Below, piece after piece: positions 1 through 5,713 of a stretch of DNA of 6,464 bases. Under the pieces are notes generated by a model, which made no database searches, was not told where the DNA came from, and worked only from the letters and a program-made list of their open reading frames with translations. The stretch covers positions 1-6,464 of the forward strand of contig MHDY01000069.1 of assembly GCA_001803705.1 (NCBI GenBank), in the 5' to 3' direction. The stretch comes from Nitrospirae bacterium GWC2_56_14. GTDB lineage: Bacteria; Nitrospirota; UBA9217. Made by a program: the position numbers and the translations under genes. Numbering within the stretch: position 1 is the stretch's first letter; the number at the start of each line of letters is the position of its first letter.

Positions 1-2292
1 CGTCAGCTTGACGCTCCGCAGGCTTATTTCACCGGCCCCCCCGGCCTTGCTCTGGAATACGAGCGTGCCCAGGCTTCCGGCGCCGCTCACGCCGCCCACA
101 TCGCCGATCCGCGTCATATAGATGTCCACCGTTCCCGCCTTGACGTTGTTCGAGAACAGGAAGGACGTCTGCTGGCCGTCCTGCTTCAGCATCGTCCCTT
201 CGCTGGCGGTCTTGAATTCCGTGATCTTCGGATCATAGCTGAGCGTGACGATGGCGCCGTAGAGATCGCGCACGTTGCCCAGGGAAAGCTCGAATCTCAT
301 GTCCTGGCCCACGGCCACGTTCACGTCGGCCGGCTTCATTTCCAGCACCGATGCCCCCGCCGGCAACTCCAGCGGAGGGGCCGGCTTTTGCGTCAGGGGC
401 GCTTCAGCAGCACCCGCTGTTTCCCGTTTTGCCAGGGCGTCGAGGACCGCCGTCTTATCAACGGCCTTTTCAGCGGCGCGCGTGCTCTTGTTTGCCGTGG
501 TCACGAAGAGCGGCTTGGTATCGAAATCAGCCTCGGTGCCCGACCAGAAATTCTGCATTTCCTTGTCCGGGATCTCCATGCTCCGTACGATGTTGGGAGT
601 AATGGACATGAGGATGTCCGTCTTGATCGTGCCGTCATCGGAATGCGAGAAGAGCTTGCCCAGGATCGGGATATCGCCGAGCAGCGGGATCCTGATATTG
701 CCCCTGCGCTCCTCGTCCTTGATCAGCCCGCCGATGATCACCGTTTCGCCGTCCCGAAGGTTGATGACCGTATCGGTGTTGCGCGTGCCGAACTTGTACT
801 GCACCTGGCCGTTGCCGAAGCTGATGGGGTCGCCCAGCGAGCTGATCTCGAGGCCCAGCTTGAGCGTCACCGTGTTGTTGAGATGGATCGTCGGCTCGAT
901 GTTCAGCTTGATGCCCACGTCCTTGTACTCGAAGTTCGAGGTCGTCGTGCCTATGCCCGTGCCCTGGATGACCGACGTTTGGATCGGGATCTTGTCGCCG
1001 ATATGGAATTTGGCCGGTTTGTTGTTCAGCACCCGGACGCGGGGATTGGCCAGCACCTGGGCGTCGGAGTCCTGCTTGATCAGGTCCACCACCACGCCCG
1101 GCAGGTTCAGAAAAACGTTGTTTTTCGAAAAGTTCCGCAGGTCCGCCAGGGAGATCCCCGATCCGCTCGAGGTTGTTCCGCCCGCTGTTCCGGCTGTCGT
1201 ATTGCTCTGGACATTTGCGGAGGCGGAAAGTCCGCCCGGAGTGAAATTCCAGCCGTACTTCATTGTGTTGCTCCGCGAGATCTCGAGGATCTCGACGTCC
1301 AGGATGACCTCGCCTTCCTTCAGATCATTGGCGGCGATCACTTTTTCAACCAGCTTGATCTTCTCGGGTGTATCGCGGATGGTGATGGAGTTCAGCACCT
1401 CGTTGACGTACACCTTCTTGACATCGAGCATGGAGCGCAGCAGGTTGACGATATCCTTGGACTTCGCATAGTTGATGTAATAGGTCTTCACCATCAGGTC
1501 CTGATACTGGTCGTGCTTGGATTTGTTCTTGGGGATGATGATGATGGTGTCGGCGCTGATCTTTTTCATGAAAAGCTTGTTCGTCGAGAGCAGCAGGTTC
1601 AACGCGTACTGGAATGAAACATCCTTGACAAAGACGGTGATGGGCTGGGCCCTGACCTCTTCGTCGAACATGATATTGATCCCGGAGAGCTTGGACAGGA
1701 GTTCGAAAACCTCCTTGATGTTCGTATTTTTAAAATTCAGGGTGATCGGCTTGTCCGAGGCCAGGGTCAGGGCGTCGTCAGGATCCGTCTCGGCCTTTTT
1801 CTTCTGTAATTTGTCCAGGGCGTCATGGTATTTGGCGTTCTCCGGATCGAGTTCGACGGCCAGGTTCAGTTCCGTTATGGCGTCATTCATGCGTGACAGC
1901 TCCATGAACGTCAGCGACGCCCGGTAGTGCTCCTCGCCCTGCTTGATGTCGAGCACCGATTTGAGCGCGCTCTGGATCGCCGCGTTCGACGGGTTCAGGT
2001 ACAGCGCCTGCTGCAGTTCCACAATGGCCTGGTCGAGCTTGCGCTCTTTGACGAACGAGCGGGCTTTCTGATAATGCTGGTTGGCGGCGGTTTCCTCCGC
2101 GCGCATCTTTGCCGAGCGGTATTCGATGTCCTGGGGCGCCTGTTTGCTGGCCTCGCGGTACTCCTTGACCGCCAGGTCCCATTCGCCGCGGTGGGAATAG
2201 GTCTCGCCCCGCTGATACGCCCGGGAACCGGCGCAACCGGCGATGAGCGCCGGCAGGACGCCGGCCAAGAGCAACAGCACGATCTTTTTCAT
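1..2292 (-). CDS. TPR-secretin-cohesin fusion lipoprotein (PilQ/GspD family), 3' end beyond window
   Basis: This is the outer-membrane secretin, the ring-shaped channel through which a type IV pilus or type II secretion pseudopilus works. The frame is open for 764 codons from ATG 2292 to base 1, with no stop, so the C-terminus is missing. Domains in order: signal peptide with lipobox IAGC (Cys20), so a lipoprotein; TPR-like helical repeats about 25-165; an STN/N0-like domain about 182-255; an N1-type domain about 268-325; the secretin core to about 572, with VLANPRVRVLNN (413-424), the VGIKLNIEPTI strand (459-469) and the signature GETVIIGGLI...IPLLGDIPILGKLF (515-548); a Pro/Ala-rich linker 575-648; and a cohesin-like beta domain from about 649 onwards (LSYDPKI 684-690, GTLVFQSKA 742-750). 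The start is preceded by GAGGAG (2305-2300) at 7 nt. An ATG at 2299 is in another frame and gives only a shadow. It is the fifth gene of the operon, 11 nt after the connector gene. Similar lipoprotein secretins in Geobacter are, from memory, called PulQ. The secretin identity is very sure; pilus versus T2SS role is not settled. Confidence 0.95.
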   Translation of the reverse strand, partial: MKKIVLLLLAGVLPALIAGCAGSRAYQRGETYSHRGEWDLAVKEYREASKQAPQDIEYRSAKMRAEETAANQHYQKARSFVKERKLDQAIVELQQALYLNPSNAAIQSALKSVLDIKQGEEHYRASLTFMELSRMNDAITELNLAVELDPENAKYHDALDKLQKKKAETDPDDALTLASDKPITLNFKNTNIKEVFELLSKLSGINIMFDEEVRAQPITVFVKDVSFQYALNLLLSTNKLFMKKISADTIIIIPKNKSKHDQYQDLMVKTYYINYAKSKDIVNLLRSMLDVKKVYVNEVLNSITIRDTPEKIKLVEKVIAANDLKEGEVILDVEILEISRSNTMKYGWNFTPGGLSASANVQSNTTAGTAGGTTSSGSGISLADLRNFSKNNVFLNLPGVVVDLIKQDSDAQVLANPRVRVLNNKPAKFHIGDKIPIQTSVIQGTGIGTTTSNFEYKDVGIKLNIEPTIHLNNTVTLKLGLEISSLGDPISFGNGQVQYKFGTRNTDTVINLRDGETVIIGGLIKDEERRGNIRIPLLGDIPILGKLFSHSDDGTIKTDILMSITPNIVRSMEIPDKEMQNFWSGTEADFDTKPLFVTTANKSTRAAEKAVDKTAVLDALAKRETAGAAEAPLTQKPAPPLELPAGASVLEMKPADVNVAVGQDMRFELSLGNVRDLYGAIVTLSYDPKITEFKTASEGTMLKQDGQQTSFLFSNNVKAGTVDIYMTRIGDVGGVSGAGSLGTLVFQSKAGGAGEISLRSVKLT

Positions 2293-2303
2293 TATCCATC
2301 TCC

Positions 2304-2918
2304 TCATCTGAATCTCTGTGGCTGGGGGTGGGTCGGCGCTGCCGGTTCCGGTCCGCTTCCCGAGAGTTCGATACGCACCTCGACCTGCGTGGCCGTATCG
2401 AGCAGGATCACGTAGTCTTTGCCCGCATCCTTGATCGTATAGTTCTTAAGGACCCGGTCGCCGCTTTTAACGATGAAGGTTTCCCCGTCCTTTGACAGGA
2501 ACAGCGACCGGTCCACGTCGGTGAGGTATCCCAGAAAACGGAATTTTGAAAGATCGGCCCTTGCAGCCTCTGCGGCAATCTCCTCGGGCGTCTTCTCCGG
2601 CGGCAGGACCGGAACAACCACCGGTGCGACCGGCGCCGGCTTCCGTTTGGGCGCGGGATTTTCCATCCTGAACAGATCGCGTTTGATGCCGGGAAACGGC
2701 TCCTGCCGGCGGGCGAAAAAGACCGTGAGCGGGTCCGAAGATGCCGTTGCGGACGGGAGCCCCCGCCGGACCGGCGCGCTCGCGACCGCCCCGGGCGCAT
2801 AGACAAGCGGCGCGGTCTTCGGTTTTTCGTCAGTGACGAAGCGGTAGACGATCGCCAGCAGCAGAACCACGATCAGCACGCTCAAAATGTTCTTTTTCCG
2901 TTGCTCGCTGAAAGCCAT
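2304..2918 (-). CDS. Bitopic inner-membrane connector, PilP/GspC-like
   Basis: A protein of 204 residues in the pilP position, expected to bridge the inner-membrane PilN/PilO complex and the secretin N-domains in the periplasm. What is visible: a short basic cytoplasmic N-terminus (QRKKN), one membrane helix about 11-28, a Pro/Ala-rich linker about 31-118, and a compact beta-rich domain about 122-185 (FRFLGYLTDVDRSLFLSK, then GETFIVKSGDRV). That domain has the pattern of the PilP / GspC homology region. There is no lipobox Cys, and indeed no cysteine at all, so it is anchored by a helix as GspC is, not by lipid as classical PilP is. GspC's C-terminal PDZ or coiled-coil domain is absent; the protein ends in a short Pro-rich tail. 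The ATG overlaps the pilO stop by one base (TGATG), implying translational coupling. Family assignment rests on the domain pattern and gene order, so the function is likely rather than proven. Confidence 0.83.
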   Translation of the reverse strand: MAFSEQRKKNILSVLIVVLLLAIVYRFVTDEKPKTAPLVYAPGAVASAPVRRGLPSATASSDPLTVFFARRQEPFPGIKRDLFRMENPAPKRKPAPVAPVVVPVLPPEKTPEEIAAEAARADLSKFRFLGYLTDVDRSLFLSKDGETFIVKSGDRVLKNYTIKDAGKDYVILLDTATQVEVRIELSGSGPEPAAPTHPQPQRFR

Positions 2919-3478
2919 CAGGGTTGCGCCTTTTCCTCGGTGCTTTTAATATAGGTCACGAGCTTCACCTGCAGTTTGACCCGGCCCTTTTCAGCGGCCA
3001 GTTCCACATCCTGAATGCCCACCAGGCGGGGTGAGGTCTCGGTCTCGTAAATGAAACGCTTGATATCGGGATACCTGCCCTCGGCGGGAAAGGAGAACGT
3101 TAGCATGGCGAGCCCCCCGCTTCCGGGTTTGGGAATATCGTAGTTGATGGGCCCGACCCTGAGGTTCAGCCTGCGCGCGGTCTGCACCAGGTCCCTGACC
3201 AGGAGCGGCATGTCCTTCTGGGTCTGGATCCCGGTCTTCATGCCGGCAAGGTCCTGTTTTTGCTTCTGGAACTGCATTGCTTCGGCATTCCGCTTCCGGA
3301 GTTCGGCAGAGCGGGATTCCAGCTCCTTGAGACCCGCTGCCGACGGCGCGGCCGCGAACACGGAGAACAGCACGTTCGCGCTGACGAGAACGGCGCAGAT
3401 CAGCGCCAGAGTTCTGAGCTTGCGGTTCTCAGTGAGCCCGAAGGGCAGCGATATTGTCGGTATAGAAGGAAGCTGCAT
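2918..3478 (-). CDS. pilO: PilO-like inner-membrane alignment protein
   Basis: PilO/GspM-type protein of 186 residues, which pairs with PilN to form the inner-membrane alignment subcomplex of type IV pilus and T2SS machines. The architecture is typical: cytoplasmic N-terminus about 1-20, one membrane helix about 22-43, a periplasmic coiled coil about 48-90 (KELESRSAELRKRNAEA), and a ferredoxin-like periplasmic domain about 92-180. In the last part, FSFPAEGRYPDIKRFIYE (128-145) matches the family's conserved 'G.Y..l..Fi..le' pattern, followed by the RLVGIQDVEL strand. It starts inside the end of pilN: the ATG at 3478 gives a 50-nt overlap. No other ATG, GTG or TTG lies between it and the membrane helix, so this start is preferred although its ribosome site is poor (GGGGA more than 10 nt away). 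It ends on the connector gene's ATG (TGATG). Confidence 0.9.
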   Translation of the reverse strand: MQLPSIPTISLPFGLTENRKLRTLALICAVLVSANVLFSVFAAAPSAAGLKELESRSAELRKRNAEAMQFQKQKQDLAGMKTGIQTQKDMPLLVRDLVQTARRLNLRVGPINYDIPKPGSGGLAMLTFSFPAEGRYPDIKRFIYETETSPRLVGIQDVELAAEKGRVKLQVKLVTYIKSTEEKAQP

Positions 3479-3965
3479 TGAACGAAATGGTCCCCTTGTC
3501 TACAGATTGATGCTTCAGCTGCGGGTCCTGGAAGAAGGTCGATTTTTCAAGCCCGACCATGAGATTGCGGAGCGCCTCAGGGGACTGCGCCACGCCTTCG
3601 ATGACCAGGGCCCGCTCTTTGGGATCGAATTCCAGTTTGGTCAAAGCAACGCCGGTGGGAAAGGCGGTTTCCAGACCGGTCAGCAGCCGGGTCCAGGAAA
3701 AACGACGCGCCTCCATCAGGCCGGCCATGGCCGTCAGGTCGCTCACGATCTGCGCCCGTTCCTGCAGGACCTCCCGGGTCCGCTCTTGCTGGGCGGATTG
3801 CTGCTCCAACTTCTGCTCCAGCACCCTGCGGCCGGTCTGCGATTCAGTGAACCCCCATACCTGAACCGCCAGGAGAACGGTGAGCAGAACGGTCACGCCG
3901 GCCAGCACTGCTGACAGGCGTTCCGCGAACCGGTAATTTTTGCTGGCAAAGTTGATCGAGATCAC
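3429..3965 (-). CDS. pilN: PilN-like inner-membrane protein, GTG start
   Basis: PilN-family protein of 178 residues. PilN uses a short cytoplasmic N-terminal peptide to dock on PilM and dimerises with PilO in the periplasm. Here the N-terminus begins ISINFASKNYRF, the family's 'INL.p..yR' PilM-binding motif. One membrane helix follows (about 18-38), then a Gln/Glu-rich coiled coil (about 44-80) and a ferredoxin-like domain (about 85-168) with FPTGVALTKLEFD and the strand ALVIEGVAQSPEALRNLMVGLE typical of the Fimbrial assembly PilN fold. The start codon is GTG at 3965, preceded by a strong GGAGGT (3976-3971) at 5 nt. Its first bases overlap the pilM stop as GTGA, a classic coupling junction. 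The 3' end overlaps pilO by 50 nt. It is the second gene of the operon. Confidence is high from motif, architecture and gene order together. Confidence 0.92.
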   Translation of the reverse strand: MISINFASKNYRFAERLSAVLAGVTVLLTVLLAVQVWGFTESQTGRRVLEQKLEQQSAQQERTREVLQERAQIVSDLTAMAGLMEARRFSWTRLLTGLETAFPTGVALTKLEFDPKERALVIEGVAQSPEALRNLMVGLEKSTFFQDPQLKHQSVDKGTISFNAASFYTDNIAALRAH

Positions 3966-4888
3966 AAGGAACCTCCGGCTCCGAGCGCTGCGGCCAGGTC
4001 CGGCTCCGCCTGTCCCCGGGACAGGATCACTGCCGGGGTCAGCACTTCCACCGAAACCGCCATCCGGTCATGCAGACCTTCGGCAAGACCGTCGTTCGCC
4101 GCCGCATCGCCGCTGAGAAAAAGATGCCTGATCTCCGCGGCCTGGGTACGGTCCATGTGCGCGTAGAAATGTATGGAGTCCGCGATCTCCCGAATGATCC
4201 GGGCGCGGATCTCATCAGCACTCCCCCGTTTGATCTCCTTGTAGCGGTAGAAGCGCACCCCGCCGTTCTCCATAATGACCGTAGCGAAGGCATCGTCGGT
4301 GATATGCGCCAGCACGGAAACGGGAGACTGACTGGTCAGGTACGCAGCGTAAAAGTTCAAGGTTGAGAAGGATGACAGGCCTATGGACCATGGTTCGAGG
4401 CCGAGGTTGGTAAGCACTGCCTCATACTGGGACAGCACGCTTTGTTTGGCGACGCACGCCAGAACGGTAAGGCCGCTCTCCTGTCCCCGGAGGATCTCGT
4501 ACCGGAGCGCCGTGTCCGCAACATCGAAGGCCGCGGTCTTCTCAAGGCGCCAGCGGATCAGCCGCTCCCGGTCCGCGGCCTTTCCCGGAAGCGCATCGAA
4601 ATCGAGCGTCTGCGCGCGGAACACGCCGTCGGGCAGACAGAGCGCCACCCGGCGGATATCGGGCCGTCCCAGGCCGGCCAGGCAGTCGGCTACAAGGCGG
4701 GAAAGATCGAGGGAACCGTCAAGGTTGGGCGCGCCATAGCTTTCGTTCACCATGCCGGGTGGAACAACCGCCCGCGCCGTCCCGATCACCGAGGCCTTCG
4801 CCCCTTTCCCGGATACCACCGCAAGCCGCAGCGCTGTTGATGTGATTTCAAGCCCGAGGGCAGGTCTTTTCGCGGGAAACCGTAACAT
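3962..4888 (-). CDS. pilM: PilM-like actin-fold protein (degenerate nucleotide site)
   Basis: PilM-family cytoplasmic protein with the actin/FtsA fold, which binds the PilN N-terminus and couples the cytoplasmic motor to the envelope complex. From the ATG at 4888 it is 308 residues, somewhat shorter than the roughly 350 of typical PilM. Family landmarks: the phosphate-1 strand LGLEITSTALRL (11-22), a second strand-turn VLAHITDDAFATVIM (192-206), and an adenosine-like turn LFLSGDAAAND (256-266), ending in the usual 'aaALGAG'. The acidic and glycine residues normally used for ATP are altered in all three (Glu14 for Asp, Thr16 for Gly, His195 for Asp, GDAA for GGGA), so nucleotide binding is doubtful. 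The frame is open up to a TTG at 4924, but that TTG is the -35 box of the promoter, and family alignment favours Met at 4888. No Shine-Dalgarno precedes 4888. First gene of the operon; MshI and GspL cytoplasmic domains are related alternatives. Confidence 0.9.
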   Translation of the reverse strand: MLRFPAKRPALGLEITSTALRLAVVSGKGAKASVIGTARAVVPPGMVNESYGAPNLDGSLDLSRLVADCLAGLGRPDIRRVALCLPDGVFRAQTLDFDALPGKAADRERLIRWRLEKTAAFDVADTALRYEILRGQESGLTVLACVAKQSVLSQYEAVLTNLGLEPWSIGLSSFSTLNFYAAYLTSQSPVSVLAHITDDAFATVIMENGGVRFYRYKEIKRGSADEIRARIIREIADSIHFYAHMDRTQAAEIRHLFLSGDAAANDGLAEGLHDRMAVSVEVLTPAVILSRGQAEPDLAAALGAGGSL

Positions 4889-4895
4889 TGGCGGT

Positions 4896-4924
4896 ATATT
4901 AGCAAGGTGAAGCCGGGAAGTCAA
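4896..4924 (-). promoter_or_regulatory. sigma70-type promoter of the pil/secretion operon
   Basis: On the minus strand, TTGACT (4924-4919, 5/6 to the -35 consensus) is followed after exactly 17 nt by TAATAT (4901-4896, 4/6 to -10). Only 7 nt (ACCGCCA) separate the -10 box from the pilM ATG at 4888, so transcription would begin at or one base before the A of the start codon. This predicts a leaderless operon mRNA, in keeping with the absence of a ribosome site. It is inferred from consensus matching only. Confidence 0.6.
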
Positions 4925-4930
4925 TCAAAA

Positions 4931-4955
4931 CAGTGTTCTCATGCCAAGAACACTG
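4931..4955. promoter_or_regulatory. Perfect 9-bp inverted repeat upstream of the pilM -35 box (operator or weak terminator)
   Basis: CAGTGTTCT (4931-4939) and AGAACACTG (4947-4955) are exact inverted copies separated by 7 nt. The repeat ends 6 bp upstream of the TTGACT -35 box, a position suited to an activator or repressor dimer. On the minus strand the right arm is followed by TTTTGATT, so it could also be a weak intrinsic terminator for readthrough from the cupredoxin gene. The stem is only about 44% GC, and another hairpin sits nearer that gene, so I lean slightly to operator. Confidence 0.5.
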
Positions 4956-5019
4956 CCGGGATATGAACAAAGAGATACCCCTCCATAAAAGAAGTGCGGG
5001 TTCCAGCAGGGAAATACAG

Positions 5020-5048
5020 AGGACGGCCGGGATTGGCCCAGCCGTCCT
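5020..5048 (-). terminator. Hairpin terminator of the cupredoxin gene
   Basis: AGGACGGC (5020-5027) pairs perfectly with GCCGTCCT (5041-5048). After one C-A mismatch, three further GC pairs (5029-5031 with 5037-5039) leave a 5-nt loop. The hairpin starts 5 nt after the cupredoxin stop codon, as expected of an intrinsic terminator. Downstream on the minus strand is CTGTATTTC, only moderately T-rich, so efficiency is uncertain. The stretch between here and the pilM promoter holds no credible gene. Confidence 0.6.
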
Positions 5049-5053
5049 TTACT

Positions 5054-5536
5054 CTATTGCACGACTTCGATCGTGCCGACCATGCCGCGGTCCTTGTGGC
5101 TCTTTACGAATATCAGTTTCTTGCTGCAGTACATCTCATATTTCCCTACCGCCTTTGGCGTGAAGGCAATGACCTTGGGGTCCTTGCCCAGAGATTCCGC
5201 GAAATCGATGCCGGCCTCCGGCGCCTTCACCACAATATCGTGAGGAGTATACCCGGCTTCCTTCCTGACCTTCAGTTCCACCGGCACGTTCACTTTCACA
5301 ACGATGTAGTTGGGGTCGAAGTAATACCCCCCGCCTACGACCTCCACGCGCTGCACTCCGTCGGCGTCAACGGCAGCCACGACACGTTTCTCTTTCATCG
5401 CCCCGTGAGAATGACCTTCCTCCGCTGCCGCAGAGGCGGCTTCCTTTGCTGGTTGTTTTTCCTCATCGCCGTACACTGCCGGACCGAAAGGCAGCAAAAA
5501 CACCAAAACCAGGACCAATAGACTCGTATATTTCAT
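5054..5536 (-). CDS. Secreted cupredoxin-domain protein (probable type 1 copper protein)
   Basis: A 160-residue exported protein with a cupredoxin (plastocyanin/azurin/COX2-like) beta-sandwich, probably a periplasmic copper electron carrier or copper-binding protein. A signal peptide covers about 1-23 (hydrophobic LLVLVLVFLLPF, then a likely cut after VYG). An Ala/Glu linker carries GHSHG (His42, His44). The cupredoxin domain is about 62-160: YYFDPNYIVVKVNVPVELKV strands, GYTPHDIVV with ligand His99, and a C-terminal loop with Cys137, His147 and Met152. Loop spacing is Cys-x9-His-x4-Met, much longer than in plastocyanin or azurin. The mature part has one cysteine, so a two-Cys CuA centre is excluded. 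ATG 5536 has AGGAGG (5547-5542) 5 nt away. It is a single gene, divergent from the cytochrome gene. The fold is confident; the physiological partner is unknown. Confidence 0.88.
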   Translation of the reverse strand: MKYTSLLVLVLVFLLPFGPAVYGDEEKQPAKEAASAAAEEGHSHGAMKEKRVVAAVDADGVQRVEVVGGGYYFDPNYIVVKVNVPVELKVRKEAGYTPHDIVVKAPEAGIDFAESLGKDPKVIAFTPKAVGKYEMYCSKKLIFVKSHKDRGMVGTIEVVQ

Positions 5537-5569
5537 GGCATCCTCCTCTGAATATCAACTCCTGCTGAA

Positions 5570-5599
5570 AGTATACCAGAGAAATCCGCCCCTTGTCTT
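5570..5599 (-). promoter_or_regulatory. Promoter of the cupredoxin gene (extended -10)
   Basis: On the minus strand, AAGACA (5599-5594, 4/6 to -35) is followed after 18 nt by TATACT (5575-5570, 5/6 to -10). The -10 is preceded by TGG, giving the extended TGn motif. Transcription would start near 5563, leaving a leader of about 27 nt containing the AGGAGG ribosome site. Inferred from consensus only. Confidence 0.55.
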
Positions 5600-5671
5600 C
5601 GCCGACCGGCCGGATGGACCGGTTCAAGAATACCCTTCAGGTTTCGAGCGGGATAAAATGAATGGCGCACG

Positions 5672-5684
5672 GCGGCTCAGCCGC
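5672..5684. repeat. GC-rich 5-bp inverted repeat in the cytochrome promoter spacer
   Basis: GCGGC (5672-5676) and GCCGC (5680-5684) are exact inverted copies around TCA. They lie where the -35 region and spacer of the plus-strand cytochrome promoter would be, and that promoter has no recognisable -35 box. This is a possible regulator site, but a repeat this short can arise by chance in GC-rich DNA. Confidence 0.3.
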
Positions 5685-5689
5685 AGGTA

Positions 5690-5698
5690 TGCTATAAT
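5690..5698 (+). promoter_or_regulatory. Extended -10 promoter for the cytochrome gene
   Basis: TGCTATAAT is a perfect extended -10 element (TGn plus the consensus TATAAT at 5693-5698). At 16-18 nt upstream the bases are GC-rich with no match to TTGACA, so the promoter would depend on the extended -10 or on an activator. The start is expected near A5705, giving a leader of about 70 nt before the cytochrome ATG. Confidence 0.6.
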
Positions 5699-5699
5699 C

Positions 5700-5713
5700 C
5701 GGTCACATGACCG
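5700..5713. promoter_or_regulatory. 6-bp inverted repeat at the predicted cytochrome transcription start
   Basis: CGGTCA (5700-5705) and TGACCG (5708-5713) are exact inverted copies with a 2-nt spacer, immediately downstream of the TATAAT box and across the predicted start point. That is a typical repressor position. No family of regulator can be named from the sequence. Confidence 0.35.

Noticed and set aside
1531..1549. Short GAT triplet run giving an Ile tract in the secretin, as a possible phase-variable repeat
   Set aside because: Only four or so triplet units; slippage would not shift the frame, and the Ile-rich strand fits the N0-like domain.
275..1617. Long plus-strand open frames (398 and 409 codons) opposite the secretin
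   Set aside because: They are antisense shadows of the secretin in GC-rich DNA: low-complexity Ser/Arg/Val or Asp/Val-rich translations, no domain, no ribosome site, and the minus-strand frame has unmistakable secretin motifs.
1883..2299. Minus-strand 138-codon frame starting at ATG 2299
   Set aside because: It is out of frame with the secretin start at 2292, and its Arg/Gly/Pro-rich translation has no family resemblance. The in-frame ATG 2292 gives a lipoprotein signal and continuous TPR-secretin domains.
4889..4924. TTG start at 4924 for pilM, adding 12 residues
   Set aside because: The TTG coincides with the -35 box, has no Shine-Dalgarno, directly follows an in-frame TGA, and the added residues are not family-like.
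5137..5157. CuA (cytochrome oxidase subunit II) centre in the cupredoxin
   Set aside because: CuA needs two cysteines in a C-x3-C motif; the mature protein has only Cys137 and no oxidase transmembrane helices beyond the signal peptide.
4933..5163. Small plus-strand ORF across the intergenic region into the cupredoxin gene
   Set aside because: Starts with GTG inside the palindrome, has no ribosome site or recognisable protein features, and runs antisense to a well-supported gene.
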